In this document: positions 20,741-31,100 of the stretch, piece after piece | Layout of the letters: each line of letters starts with the position of its first letter | How positions within the stretch are numbered: position 1 is the first letter of the stretch | NCBI GenBank assembly: GCA_948144175.1 | Contig: CANXME010002150.1 | Span: 345,001-409,000 of the forward strand | Origin: Closterium sp. NIES-65 | Taxonomy: Eukaryota > Streptophyta > Zygnematophyceae > Desmidiales > Closteriaceae | Direction: 5' to 3' | DNA length: 64,000 nucleotides | Notes under the pieces: generated by a model | What the model was told of the DNA's origin: nothing | The model's database searches: none | The model's input: only the letters and a program-made list of their open reading frames with translations | Program-made: the position numbers and the translations under genes

Positions 20741-23700
20741 ACGCATGGAGGGGTGACTTCATCGTGGGATGATGAGCAAGCATTAGGAAAATAGCACAAC
20801 CCCGCCAAGAGCTACCACTCTTAATGCCGCCCACTCGCTTGCTTGAGGCTTTCGTTTTGCTTTTGCTTAGGGCTGCCCGCAGCTCGCTTCTGGCAGTGCG
20901 CTCAACCATGCAGTGCGCTCAACCATGCAGTGCGCTCAACCATGCCGTGCAGCATCAGAGCTCATCATGTGTGAAGAAACACACGCGGTGGAATGCAATG
21001 GAATGCAGCTGAACGACACGCTCTGCAGTGGACTGTGGTGGAGTGCAGAGGAGTGGAATGTGGTTGAATGCAGCGGAATGAAGTGGAATGAAGTGGAGTG
21101 AAATGCAATGGAGAGCAGAGGAGTGTGGTGGAACGTGACGGAAACTGGAATCGCCCAGAGAAATGCGGTGGAATGCGGCACGTGGATCCCCACACACACA
21201 AGCATGCCCACTGGGCGACCTACGGAGGGCGAGGAAGCGCCGTGCTGCCGTCATGGCGAAGCGCGGGGGGCGTGGACGAGAGGGTGCGTTGTGAGTGGAG
21301 TTGTCAACAGCGGGTGGGTGGGCAGCAGAGAGCGGAGGCGTGTGCAGGTGGAGGAGTGTTTGAGAGGTGCCCTGTGGGTGAGGAGGTATGGATGCATGGC
21401 AGGACACGGGCATGCAGTGGTTGAGATGGCATGCGATGGGGGCATGAGATGGCAAGAGATGGCAGTCATAGTGGATAAACAGATGCGGGAGCAAGGCATG
21501 GCATGGCACGGCATGGCATGGCATGGCATGACACAGCACGGAATGGCATGGCATGGCATGGCACGGCATGGCATGGCATGGCATGGCACGGAATGGCATG
21601 GCATGGCATGGCACGGCATGGCATGGCATGGCAGCACGATGCAGAGCCAACAAGGATACAACAATTTGTGGTGACCATGTGAGCAGCACAGTGAGCAACA
21701 CAGTGGGCGGCACAGTGAGCAACACAGTGGGGGCCACAGTGAGCAGCACAGACGTTGCGTGCTGCCGCATACACACCTCCTTTATGTCGAGCCCGGGCAT
21801 GAAGGTCCACCGCCACAGCAGCACTGCGCCTGTCGTGCACTGCAGCACGCACCACACACCATACTCATCCTCAGCAGGCATGATGGTAAGGCGGGTGCCT
21901 CATGAACAACCATCAATGTACGGCAGTGACATGCACTGCCGCTGTTATAAGCGCAGCAGCAGCACTGCCATTCACTCGGAAGTAGCAGCACAGATGACGG
22001 TGCAAGAGTGGGTGAGGGTGGGCACGGAAGTGGCAAGGCTGAGAGCAGACGTCACCATTGACACAAAGTGGCTCCCGTACGTGGCGCCTTGCTGCACTGG
22101 CGCTGCGTGCACCCTCGCTGCCACGAAGCCCTGCCGACACAGCAAGAGGTAGAGGAGGGCGCACAGCCTCGGGGAGTGAGAGATGGTGCAGCAGAGACCG
22201 GCAGGACGACTTGCAGCAAGCACTGACCGGCAGGACGACTTGCAGCAAGCACTGACCGGCAGGACGACTTGCAGCAAGCACTGACCGGCAGGACGACTTG
22301 CTTGGTGGGGAAGTCAGAGGGCCTTCCCGTCCACTCCGCTGCCCCACGCATGAGATGCATTTGCTCTGCCACGCCCCGCACACGGTGTGCATGAGTGAGG
22401 ATGAGAACGGAAAACATAATCTGAGAAATGGAGCACAAGATGAAACTTCACTCACACCTCCCAGGTCCCACTCACCTCCCAGGTCCCACTCACCTCCCAG
22501 GTCCCACTCACCTCCCAGGTCCCACTCACCTCCCAGGTCCCACTCACCTCCCAGGTCCCACTCACCTCCCAGGTCCCACTCACCTCCCAGGTCCCACTCA
22601 CCTCCCAGGTCCCACTCACCTCCCAGGTCCCACTCACCTCCCAGGTCCCACTCACCTCCCAGGTCCCACTCACCTCCCAAGTCCCACTCACCTCTGAGGC
22701 CCCACACACCTCTGAGGTCCCACACACCTCTGAGGTCCCACACAGCCACTCTGCCGTCTTCCCCCGCCGTCACCACGGTGGTGCCTTCGATGCCACTCAC
22801 GTCCTGCCCTGCCCCCACGGGTCAAGCAGGTCAAACGGGTCAAGCAGGTCAAACGGGTCAAGCAGGTCAAACGGGTCAAGCAGGTCAAACGGGTCAAGCA
22901 GGTCAAACGGGTCAAGCAGGTCAAACGGGTCATGCAGGTCAAACGGGTCATGCAGATCAAACGGGTCATGCAGGTCAAACGGGTCAAACAGGTCAAACGG
23001 GTCAAACGGTTCATGCAGGTCAAACGGGCCAAACGGGTCAAACAGGTCAAACGGGCCAAGCAGTGATGTATGCAGATGCGAGACACGGAGAAAACAAAGA
23101 GGCAGAGACAAGGAAATGGAAAAGGAGCATGACTGCCCCCTGCCATGCGCCCCACCCCCCTGCCATGCGCCCCACCCCCCTGCCATGCGCCCCACCCCCC
23201 TGCCATGCGCCCCACCCCCCTGCCATGCGCCCCACCCCCCTGCCATGCGCCACGCCCCACTCCCCCCCCTCCCCTCTCCCCTCCCCCCCCGTGTGGGCGC
23301 ACCACGGAGAGCACGGGTGTGCGGTGGAGGCCCAGGAGGATGGCGCAGCACACGGCGCTGCCCACATGCCACACCCACACCGACGTGTCCTGGCACGCCG
23401 TGCAGGGCACGCATGGGGGGCAGCAGCACAGCGAGCAGGGATGCAAGTGAGAAGGGGTGTTGGTGAGAAGGAGTGACGGGAAGAGACACTGCTATAGAGG
23501 GAGGTGGAGCGTGAGCAGTAGAAGGCGGTACGAGGGAACAGGCATGTGAGCAGGAAGAGGTGGGAGGGGGGGAGTGGAGGAAATTGGCGATCCCACACCA
23601 GCTGTGTGAGCATGCGTCGTGTTGCGAAGCTGATGGTGGGTGTGGGGAGTGAGGTCGAGGGTGAGTCAGTGAGGTTGAGTGTGAGGCAGTGAGGTTGAGT

Positions 23701-26314
23701 GTGAGGCAGTGAGGTTGAAACGTGTGACTCACTTTGCTGGCAGAGAGGAGAATGGACGGCTGAGATGGATGCGCACAGAGATCCGTGATGGCATCCCCCT
23801 GCCCCATTAGCGTCTGCATGACCGCCCGATCAAAGATGGCGTGGCATGGGATAGCACAAGATGGCATGGGATGGCATAAGAGAGCAAGACATGTGTTCAC
23901 ATGCAAGAGACATGTGTTCACATTCAAGAGACATGTGTTCACATGCAAGAGACATGTGTTCACATTCAAGAGACATGTGTTCACATTCAAGAGACATGTG
24001 TTCACATTCAAGAGACATGTGTTCACATTCAAGAGACATGTGTTCACATTCAAGAGACATGTGTTCACATGCAAGAGACATGTGTTCACATTCAAGAGAC
24101 ATGTGTTCACATGCAAGAGACATGTGTTCACATTCAAGAGACATGTGTTCACATTCAAGAGACATGTGTTCACATTCAAGAGACATGTGTTCACATTCAA
24201 GAGACATGTGTTCACATTCAAGAGACTGACCACCAGCATGCATGCAAACCATGCGGCACGGCTGGCACACCTTGAAGGGGCGGCGCGAGTGGAAGTCGAC
24301 GATGCGCACCACACCCAGCTCGCCGCCCGCCGCCACCAGCACTCGCCCCTCCTCGTCCACCACCCACGCCACCGCTGCATACCTCTCCATCCCCCTCGCC
24401 TGCACTCACATGGGACGACGCCAGACAAGCAAGCGAGCAGAGAGGCATGCAAGCAAGTGTGAGTGCAAAGAGTAGAAGAAGGGTGTGCTTAGGCAAGGGA
24501 AAAGCAAGGCGCTCCATATCGTAAATTACGACCGTATTTTTGAAATTTTACCGTAAATTACGGTATCGTAATTTACGGTCGTAAATTACGGTAAAAAACG
24601 GTTTGACGTTGCAAAATTAGGTTGGTTCAAAAATACGGTCGTAAATTACGACCGAAAGTTTGAAACCGAGTTTGTGTATAGCGAATTTCAACATTTCCCA
24701 ACCGTCAACCTGTTCGTGAGAATTTTTGTGGCCCCAAACCCACTCGAGAGTGTTTTTTTTCCCGAGTCGCGAGTGTCAGCAAAATCTCGAGGCGCGACAT
24801 TGTGCATTTTGGTGACAGTTTAACAGGTTTGTTGCCCATTCGCACACTCGTTTGTGTATTTCGCCGAATCGCAAATGTACAAATTTGTGCGACGCGCCAA
24901 ATTGTACATTTGGCGAACGGATAACACAGGTCTACCCGTTTCGCCAAGTCGGTGGGTCGTTTCGCGGCCCGTTCGTTTTTTTCGCCCGCATGCGCTACTC
25001 AACTCAATTTCGACACTGCAAAACCATTCCAACCAATAGCGTTCGTCTTCATCCCTTCCATCTCATCCCTTTTGCATATTCCATTTGCCAACGCAACACC
25101 ACCAAGTTAAACCAGGGCAAAAACCACCATTCTGTAGTGTAGTATGTTGTCGCCTTCCTTGTCATCGTTGTAAGCTTTCAAGGAATTTCTGGAAAAAAAA
25201 AATCCGCAAAAAATGTCCATTTAAAAAACGACCGTATTTTTGCCAAAACCACCGTAAATTACGACCGTAATTTACGAGCCGTAATTTACGTTTACCGTAT
25301 TTTTGAACCTTGCTTCAGTTCGAGGGAATGCACTTCAGTTCGAGGGAATGCACTTCAGTTTGTGCGCACCTCAGCTGCTTGGGCCATGTGCGCTCCTGCC
25401 CACCCTCACCCACTCGCAGGCAGCGGTGCCCCACATGGAGAGTGCGGTTACCGCTCGCAGTGCCACTCACCTACGTACCTGGTTACCACATGTTACATCA
25501 GCTGTGGGCGCTTCAGGGCTGTCCGCGTTAGGCTCACTCGCCCCTGTGGGGGGCGGGGTCGGCCCTGTGGTGGATGGAGCCGCATCCAACGGCCGTGCCG
25601 CCTCCTCGGCCGCCCTTTCCTGCCCACGGGTGGCATGGCATGCACGGTGCAAGGGCTGGGATTGACAAAAACAAGAGAAATCGCCCTACGGTATGCCAAC
25701 CACTTGTTGCCTTGTAAGAGTCGTGCTGGGGTGGGTGCGCTTGTGTGCACTCACGGTGGGGGGGAAGTGGAAGAAGGTGTGTGTGTGTGCACTCACGGTG
25801 GGGGGGAAGTGGAAGAAGGTGTGTGTGTGTGCACTCACGGTGGGGGGGAAGTGGAAGAAGGTGTGTGTGTGTGCACTCACGGTGGGGTGCAAGTGGAAGA
25901 AGGTGTGTGTGTACGCAATGGAGCCGTCCGCCTTGCACTCCAGCAGCATGAGCTGCGCGGGCAGTGGCACGCACACAGCCAGGGAGACAGACCCGAACAT
26001 CAGGCACTTGCACTTCAAGGGGGTTCTGGATCAAGCTGTGCAGAGAGGGACAAGAGAAACAGGCACCATGGCGGGCAGTGCACACGTGGCGGGCAGTGCA
26101 CACATGGCGGGCAGTGCACACATGGCGGGCAGTGCACACATGGCGGGCAGTGCACACATGGCGGGCAGTGCAAACATGGCGGGCAGTGCACACATGGCGT
26201 GAAAGTCACCATGTTTGCAGAGACGCATGCGAGGTGGTTGCGATAGCGGGGATGCCACGTGTTGAAGGCCATGGCGGATGGAGTCTCGCCATCGTGGTCC
26301 CACACGAACGGTGC
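19441..26314 (-). CDS. ESC/EED/FIE-type WD40 subunit of PRC2
   Basis: A WD40 propeller that binds E(z) and trimethyl-H3K27 in PRC2. Secure exons (minus, 5' to 3'): 26314-26210, 25952-25881, 25655-25479, 24399-24271, 23813-23733, 23389-23303, 22803-22728; then about 20740-20657, 20225-20169, 19901-19820, 19473-19441 (stop TGA). Diagnostic family segments: RYAAVAWVVDEEG then GGELGVVRIVD, LMGQGDAITDL, PSILLSASKDTSVWVWHV, VTAGEDGRVAVWDL, ALSHDASIVICCCADG then LYRWDV. Phase agrees at the joins among 26314-22728 and among 20657-19441. The region 22.7-20.75 kb is unresolved, and the first exon upstream of 26314 is not identified. Same strand as the E(z)-like gene; introns are minisatellite-rich. Confidence 0.9.
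19475..19606. repeat. 7-bp repeat (CATGCAC) beside the last ESC exon
   Basis: About 18 copies immediately upstream (minus sense) of the acceptor at 19474. It is the same heptamer as in the E(z) SET intron at 0.52-0.78 kb. Confidence 0.88.
19778..19832. repeat. 18-bp repeat of the ATCGTG|GTAGGC junction
   Basis: Three copies. The minus-sense unit is ACAACCATCGTGGTAGGC. The exon 19901-19820 ends ACAACCATCGTG and the donor is GTAGGC, so the junction itself is triplicated and stays open in frame. Confidence 0.9.
19905..19982. repeat. 18-bp repeat (GTGTGTGCATGGTGGTGC)
   Basis: Four to five copies filling the 3' part of the intron before the exon starting at 19901. Confidence 0.88.
20108..20182. 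repeat. 18-bp repeat of the ATGCGAG|GTGAGC junction
   Basis: Four copies. Minus sense is CCCATGATGCGAGGTGAG. The exon 20225-20169 ends CCCATGATGCGAG with donor GTGAGC, so both exon tail and donor are copied. Confidence 0.92.
20357..20656. repeat. 15-bp minisatellite of GTGGGT donors, about 20 copies
   Basis: The minus-sense unit is GTGGGTCATCACATG with CGT variants. The first copy is the donor AG|GTGGGTGCAGCACATG of the exon ending at 20657. Open in frame throughout. Confidence 0.93.
20900..20945. repeat. 17-bp repeat, three copies (AACCATGCAGTGCGCTC)
   Basis: A small array in the unresolved ESC intron region. Confidence 0.8.
21495..21635. repeat. 5-bp repeat (ATGGC) array
   Basis: About 28 imperfect pentamers (ATGGC/ACGGC/ATGGA) within the ESC gene. 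The flanking 21.0-21.13 kb also has GGAATG pentamer-like runs. Confidence 0.88.
21777..21880 (-). CDS. Candidate ESC/FIE exon (blade 5)
   Basis: An open stretch with DEYGVWCVLQ and AVLLWRWTFMPGLDIKE, ending AAGGAG|GTGTGT. VLLW followed by an acidic tail resembles the E-I-V-L-W-E-P segment of FIE. The upstream border and the phase to the previous exon were not resolved. A second candidate lies at 22.14-22.03 kb. Confidence 0.4.
22198..22300. repeat. 29-bp repeat, about 3.5 copies
   Basis: The unit contains ACCGGCAGGACGACTTG and CAGCAAGCACTG; intronic in the ESC-like gene. Confidence 0.88.
22450..22740. repeat. 18-bp minisatellite derived from the WD-exon tail and its donor
   Basis: About 16 copies. 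The exon ends GTGTGGGACCTCAGAG. The array then reads GTGTGTGGGACCTCAGAG, GTGTGTGGGGCCTCAGAG, GTGAGTGGGACTTGGGAG and many GTGAGTGGGACCTGGGAG. The copies next to the exon match it best and the later ones drift to a homogenised form. The unit is open in frame (WDLGGE steps). Confidence 0.95.
22728..24399 (-). CDS. Central WD-repeat exons of the ESC/FIE-like gene (24399-24271, 23813-23733, 23389-23303, 22803-22728)
   Basis: Four phase-compatible exons cover blades 2-4: VLVAAGGELGVVRIVD, TLMGQGDAITDLCAHP, SILLSASK|DTSVWVWH, then TVVTAGEDGRVAVWDLR. Each terminates at a GT donor. The last one could end at 22728, 22710 or 22692, because the exon tail is tandemly duplicated in 18-nt steps. Confidence 0.9.
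22815..23062. repeat. 18-bp minisatellite (GGGTCAAGCAGGTCAAAC)
   Basis: About 13 copies filling the 3' half of the intron between exons 23389-23303 and 22803-22728, ending close to the acceptor at 22804. Confidence 0.92.
23140..23250. repeat. 19-bp minisatellite (CCCCCCTGCCATGCGCCCCA-type)
   Basis: Six copies in the same intron as the 18-bp array at 22.8 kb; each contains CTGCCATGCGCC. Confidence 0.88.
23885..24228. repeat. 21-bp minisatellite (ACATGTGTTCACATTCAAGAG)
   Basis: About 16 copies with ATT/ATG variants in the intron following exon 24399-24271. Minus sense contains CTCTTGAATGTGAACACATG. Confidence 0.93.
24515..25308. mobile_element. Fold-back/MITE-like element inside an ESC/FIE intron
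   Basis: Both ends are dense in the palindrome CGTAAATTACG (24.52-24.66 and 25.23-25.31 kb) with inverted ACCGTATTTTTG blocks. The middle is AT-rich and unrelated to the minisatellites. It sits between the exons ending at 25479 and starting at 24399. No transposase is present, so it is non-autonomous. Confidence 0.7.
25479..26314 (-). CDS. N-terminal exons of the ESC/FIE-like gene (26314-26210, 25952-25881, 25655-25479)
   Basis: These give MAFNTWHPRYRNHL then ACVSANM|LMLLECKADGSIA, fitting the F-A-T-V-G-x-N-R-V-T-V-Y-E-C blade of EED/FIE. The acceptor CCGCGCAG at 25953 was chosen over upstream open sequence because only it restores that motif and phase. The third exon adds 59 residues rich in Pro, Ala and Thr (PSTTGPTPPPTGASEP), an insert between strands that I do not recall in other EED/FIE proteins. 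Confidence 0.8.
25748..25881. repeat. 42-bp repeat copying the end of an ESC exon and its donor
   Basis: Three extra copies. Each has an exon-like tail CACCTTCTTCCACTT...CCCACC followed by GTGAGTGCACAC. The real exon ends CACCTTCTTCCACTTGCACCCCACC|GTGAGT at 25881. The unit is a multiple of 3 and remains open. Confidence 0.95.
26075..26200. repeat. 18-bp minisatellite (GCGGGCAGTGCACACATG)
   Basis: Seven copies in the intron after exon 26314-26210, starting about 10 bp beyond the donor ATG|GTGACT. Confidence 0.92.
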
Positions 26315-27585
26315 CTGCACGCACGTGGGAGCAACGCGAGGGAGCAAGACATGCATTGCAAATGAAAGAATGTGTGGAAACAGAGTTGGCAGAAATCATT
26401 GCAAGCGCAATGTCCTTGGTTCTTTCCGAGAACATGGACCAGCAAACGCAAGGGAAAGCGCTAGCAGCGCCGCAAAAGGGAACCCCTGACGCACTCGAAG
26501 TGAGGCTTGCGGCGGCTGCCAGGCCGCCTCCGTCGCTGCCATGCGCCGCTGCTGGCTCGCCGGGGAATGCGCGGAGACGCGAGAGGCTGGGCGCGGCGTG
26601 GCAGGTGCGGGAGGCGGGAGGCGCGCGACGAGCCGGCGGAATGCAGCCTGAGCTCGCTAGCCCGCTCTGCGCGTCGCCGACACGCGCAACGCAATATCGC
26701 GGCGTGAAGCGCGGTGAGGTGGGGGAGAAACGGACACTGCGGGAAGAGGGATGACGGGAAGGAGAGGGGAGGGCGGGATGGAGGGAGTTGACGCAGTTGG
26801 CAGTGGAGCTCGCAACGGCGATGGTGCCTGAACGCTTTTACCTCGGGTTTCGCGATCCGGAATCAAACGACTGCTACCCAGACCCCACACGTTTCGCCTT
26901 CTGGGAGCAAGAGTGAGCGACAGAAGCCCCAAGTCGCTCGAAATCACCTCGCAATGACGTCAAACTCCTGCTCCAACTTGCTGCGCGAGACCACAATATT
27001 TTGAAAATGCGACCGTTAGGGAAACTGTGTTGTATACCCGTTTTAGGACGCGATACCCGATTTGGCGAGTGAACTTTGATATCCGAAGCATAAGCCTGAA
27101 ATCCCATTTCTTGACTCTGGAAAATGGATTTAAGAAATTGCATTTGGAGGATTTAGAATCACTTCACGTGACAGCACCTGGAGCTGTACAGAATACAGTA
27201 CCTGTCATGCTGGCGAAGGTTTTGGGAAAATATGCCACAAGGGTCTAGATAATTTGTTTGGTAAAAACAAAAAACGGATACGGTCAAAGGAAATTGTGAT
27301 TTCACGTGTTTGATAAAGCTTTTCACGAAATCAGTCACAATCAACTGGGAAAAAAAAACCGCGAATGGTCACAGATGAAACTCCCGCCCAAAAAAAATAA
27401 TACCCAAAACGAACCTGGATGCATTTTCGGATGAATCAACCCTAAACACAATTCGCCAGATGTTTAGGGTCGATCCGTTCCCAAACCGCATCCAATTCCG
27501 ATTGGGTTTTAGTTTTTTTTAGAAGTTAGCTGATTGGTTGGACGCGAGCGGGAATATTGTAGAGTTTCAAGAAATTTTGGCGGGA
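26315..27585. other. 5' flank of the ESC/FIE-like gene; first exon not identified
   Basis: GC-rich to about 26.82 kb, AT-rich beyond. The remaining N-terminal exon should lie here. A PHFEC segment near 26.50 kb resembles the F-K-C start of the EED propeller, but no good donor follows. Nothing else is supported. Confidence 0.4.
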
Positions 27586-28145
27586 GGGTACTGTGGAAAA
27601 AAGAACGAGAATGAATGCAATATGAAAGAGTTGGGTACAAATAGCAAAACCCTAATTGGGTTGTACCCCCTATGGGATACCCCACTGTAGCCTACACAAT
27701 AGCATAAGCTACATATATGTTCTGACACACCCCCATAGGCAAAGTGGGGGAGAACAAGGGGTCACAAGACCAGTCAAGCAAAGCAAAGCAAAGCCCAGGG
27801 TGGATCACAAAGTCACCACACAGTCCGAGCACAAGAGCAAGGCCACAAGGCCAGTTCACATGCAGGAGTACATACATATATATATAAAGCTAGACAAGCA
27901 AGAGCAGGTATATATATGTGACAGTACAAGTAAAGTCAAGAGGAGAGAAAGTGAGGCAAGACAGGCACAAGACCCAGCTGGGTGCAGAAGCGCTGATGGT
28001 CACAAGGCGCGAGTGCCTTGGTGAACACATCAGCAGTGTTGGCCTCAGAGGCCACGTACGCAAGCCGCAACTGTCCACGCTGCTGTAGCTCACGAGCAAG
28101 GAAGTAGCGAAGAGCAATGTGCTTCGTTCTGTGCTCCAGACGCTG

Positions 28146-31100
28146 CTATCGACACAAGGCCAGCATGGCCTTGTTGTCGACGTACAGCACTGGAGGAGAA
28201 CGAGGCGGCTCTCCAAGGTCAGTCAGCAGGTAGGTGAGCCAGCGAAGCTCCTGTGCAGCCATGGCCCCTGCGTAGATCTCAGCCTCACAACTCGAGCTGA
28301 GAACCGAAGACGAGCGAGTAGCCCGCCACGAGACAGAGCCGGAGCCAAGGCTGAAGGTGTAACCCTGTGACGACCGCTGCGTAGCCTGGTCGTCAGCCCA
28401 AGAAGCGTCCGCGTGACCTGTAAGTACCACTGGACTCCGCCCTCCAAGCACTAGACCCATGCCCGACGTACTGCACAGGTAGCGCAATACCCTCTTCGCT
28501 GCAGCCATGTGCTCTGGTCGGTGTCTCCCAGGAGCAACATAGCGTGCAAGAATGCTAAGAGGGTATGCAAGGTCAGGTCGTGTGCAGGTCATCAGGTACA
28601 TGAGGCAGCCAACAAGCTCTGGGTACGGGCCACTCGAATCTACGGACTCATCCGAAGGCAGAGCTGAGAGCGAGTGACGAGTAGACAGAGGAGTGGCCTG
28701 AGGCGAGGAGTACGTGAAGCCGAAGCGCTGAAGGACCTGCTGCACCATGTGTGACTGAGTCAAGGTAATGGTGCGGCGTGCTCTGTCCCGAGTGATCTGC
28801 AAGCCAAGGTAGCTGCGCAGTTCACCCAGGTCAGTGCACGTGTGTCTCTTCTGCAGCTCGGACTTCACGTAGGCGAGTCCAGCAGTGTCCGCTGTGGCAA
28901 AGACCAAGTCGTCGACGTACACGAGGATGTAGAACGGCGGCAGTGAAGTGTCGGTGCGCAGAAACAGCGACGGGTCAGCAGTAGAAGGAGCAAACCCAAG
29001 GGCCGCAAGCGTAGTCCTCAGTGTGTCGTGCCACTCACGTGGTGCCTGGCGAAGACCGTAGACTGGCCGTCGGAGGCTCCACTGGGTGCCAGGAGGGAAA
29101 GTCCCAGTGAAGCCAGGTGGACGGCGCAGCCAGATCTCCTCGTGCAGGCTCCCCTGCAAGAACGCAGTACTGAAGTCGAGAGAGTGAAGCTCGTAGTCGC
29201 GCTGAGCGGCTATGTGCAGTAGCACCCGAAGAGTGGTACTCTTCGGGGTGGGAGAGAAGGTCTGAAAGTAGTCAACTCCCTGCCGTTGACTGAAGCCACG
29301 AGCAACGTACCGTGCCTTGAAGATAGGTGGAGAGCCCGGCGGCCGCTTCACCCTGAAGATCCACATGCCACTGACGATGTTCGCCCCAGGAGGGGGAACC
29401 GCGTCAACGTAGGTGCCTGTGGACTTCCAGGAAGCCATCTCTGCATCCATAGCTGCCTGCCACTGAGAGGAGTAGGGACCCTCTACGGCCTCCGCGTAAG
29501 AGCGCGGAGTCGGGATGTCTAGTGCATCCGGGTCTCCCTCAGGAGCAAGCAGTACAGACGCGAGATGAGGTGAAGCAGCAGCCAGACACTGGAACTCCTC
29601 CTGCCTGTCCTCTAGGACGTCCGTGCCAAGAGCACACTCACCCCCAACGGACGGAGGACAGACAGACGCAGACTCAGCAACAAGACTAGCAGCGTAGTCT
29701 AGACGACAGCGAGCAGCAAAGTCGACGAGCTCAGCGACAAGAGCAGACGCAGCAGCGGACTCAAAAGAGGGGTCAGTGACGACAGTAGCAAGCAGACGCG
29801 TGACAGTAGGACTGGCAGCACGAAGGGAGTCCGACTCTGGGTCGGTAAGCACAGGAAGGGAGGACTCAGGAGGAGAAGGCAAAAGGGCACGCAGAGGAGC
29901 AGTGGACGGACGCAGAGACATCCGGTGCGTGCCAGGGACAGGAGGAGGACGCGGACGCGAACCACAACCACTAGCGCGGGCAGCACGAACAGGCGACGCG
30001 GGACGAGACGCAGGCTCACGACGCTCAGCAAGACCTCTAGTAGGACCAGTGTAAGGAGAGGGAGCAGGCAGTGGGGAGGTAGGCTCCAACAGTGACTGCG
30101 ACTGGACAGGCTGTGGACACTCTACCGGAGGAGAAAGACCAAGAACCTGCTGCAGAAGCGGAACGAAGTACGGCCGAGGCCGCGCGGCAGCTCCAGACTC
30201 AGCAGGGACAGCACCAACACCCTCAGCGGCAGCACCAGCGCCACCAACACCTCCAGCGGCAGTACCTCCAGCACCACCAGCAGCAGAACCACCGTTAGGA
30301 CAGACAGCAGCAGACTCAGCACCAACGCCCTCAGCAGCCCCAGCTCCAGTAGGACCCGCAGGCGTAGCACCTCCGGGACCGGCGGCACTAGCACCCTCGA
30401 CGGTCGAAGAAGCTCCAGCTCCAGCAGTACGCCTCCAGCGGCGAGCAAACCACTCGCGCAGCTCCTGTGGAGAGAGGGGCTCCCGCCGAGACGCAGCACC
30501 AGGAGAAACCCCAGGCTCAGCGGCTCCAGACGTAGCACCCCCAGGCTCAGCAGCTCCAGACGTAGCACCCCTAGGCTCAGCAGCTCCAGACTCAGCACCC
30601 CCAGGCTCAGCAGCTCCAGACTCAGCACCCCCAGGCTCAGCAGCTCCAGCTCTAGTAGGACCCGCAGGCCCAGCAGCTCTGGGACCGGCAGCACCAGCAC
30701 CCTCAGCAGTCGAAGGAGCTCCAGCTCCAGCAGCACGCCTCCAGCGGCGAGCAAACCACTCGCGCAGCTCCTGTGGAGAGAGCGGCTCCCGCCGAGACGG
30801 AGCAACCGGAGAGCCCCCAGGTCCAGCAGTCGCAGGCTCCGCACCTCCAGGCTCAGCACCCCCAGGCTCAGCAGCTCCTGACGTAGCACCCCCCGGCTCA
30901 GCACCACCAGCAGCAGCACCCCCAAGCTCAGCACCCCCCGGCCTCGCACCCCCAGGCTCAGCACCCCCAGCAGCAGCACCCCCAAGCTCAGCACCCGCAG
31001 GCGTAGCACCCCCAGACTCTGCACCCGCAACAGGACCAGACTCAGCAGCAACCTCGACTGGCTCGACTGTGTCTACCTGGGACACACCAGAAGGGGCAGG

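Noticed and set aside
21495..21635. His/Gly/Met-rich protein in the ATGGC array
   Set aside because: Simple pentamer repeat within the ESC gene, no motif.
25953..26030. Open sequence extending ESC exon 25952-25881 upstream
   Set aside because: It is pyrimidine-rich and ends CCCGCGCAG. Starting the exon at 25952 restores the SANMLMLLEC match and phase 0.
26460..26700. Possible first exon of ESC (PHFEC region)
   Set aside because: Only a short resemblance and no convincing donor or start codon; left unassigned.
27430..27480. Telomere-like CCCTAAA motifs
   Set aside because: Only isolated single copies (also ACCCTAATT inside LTRs); no tandem array.
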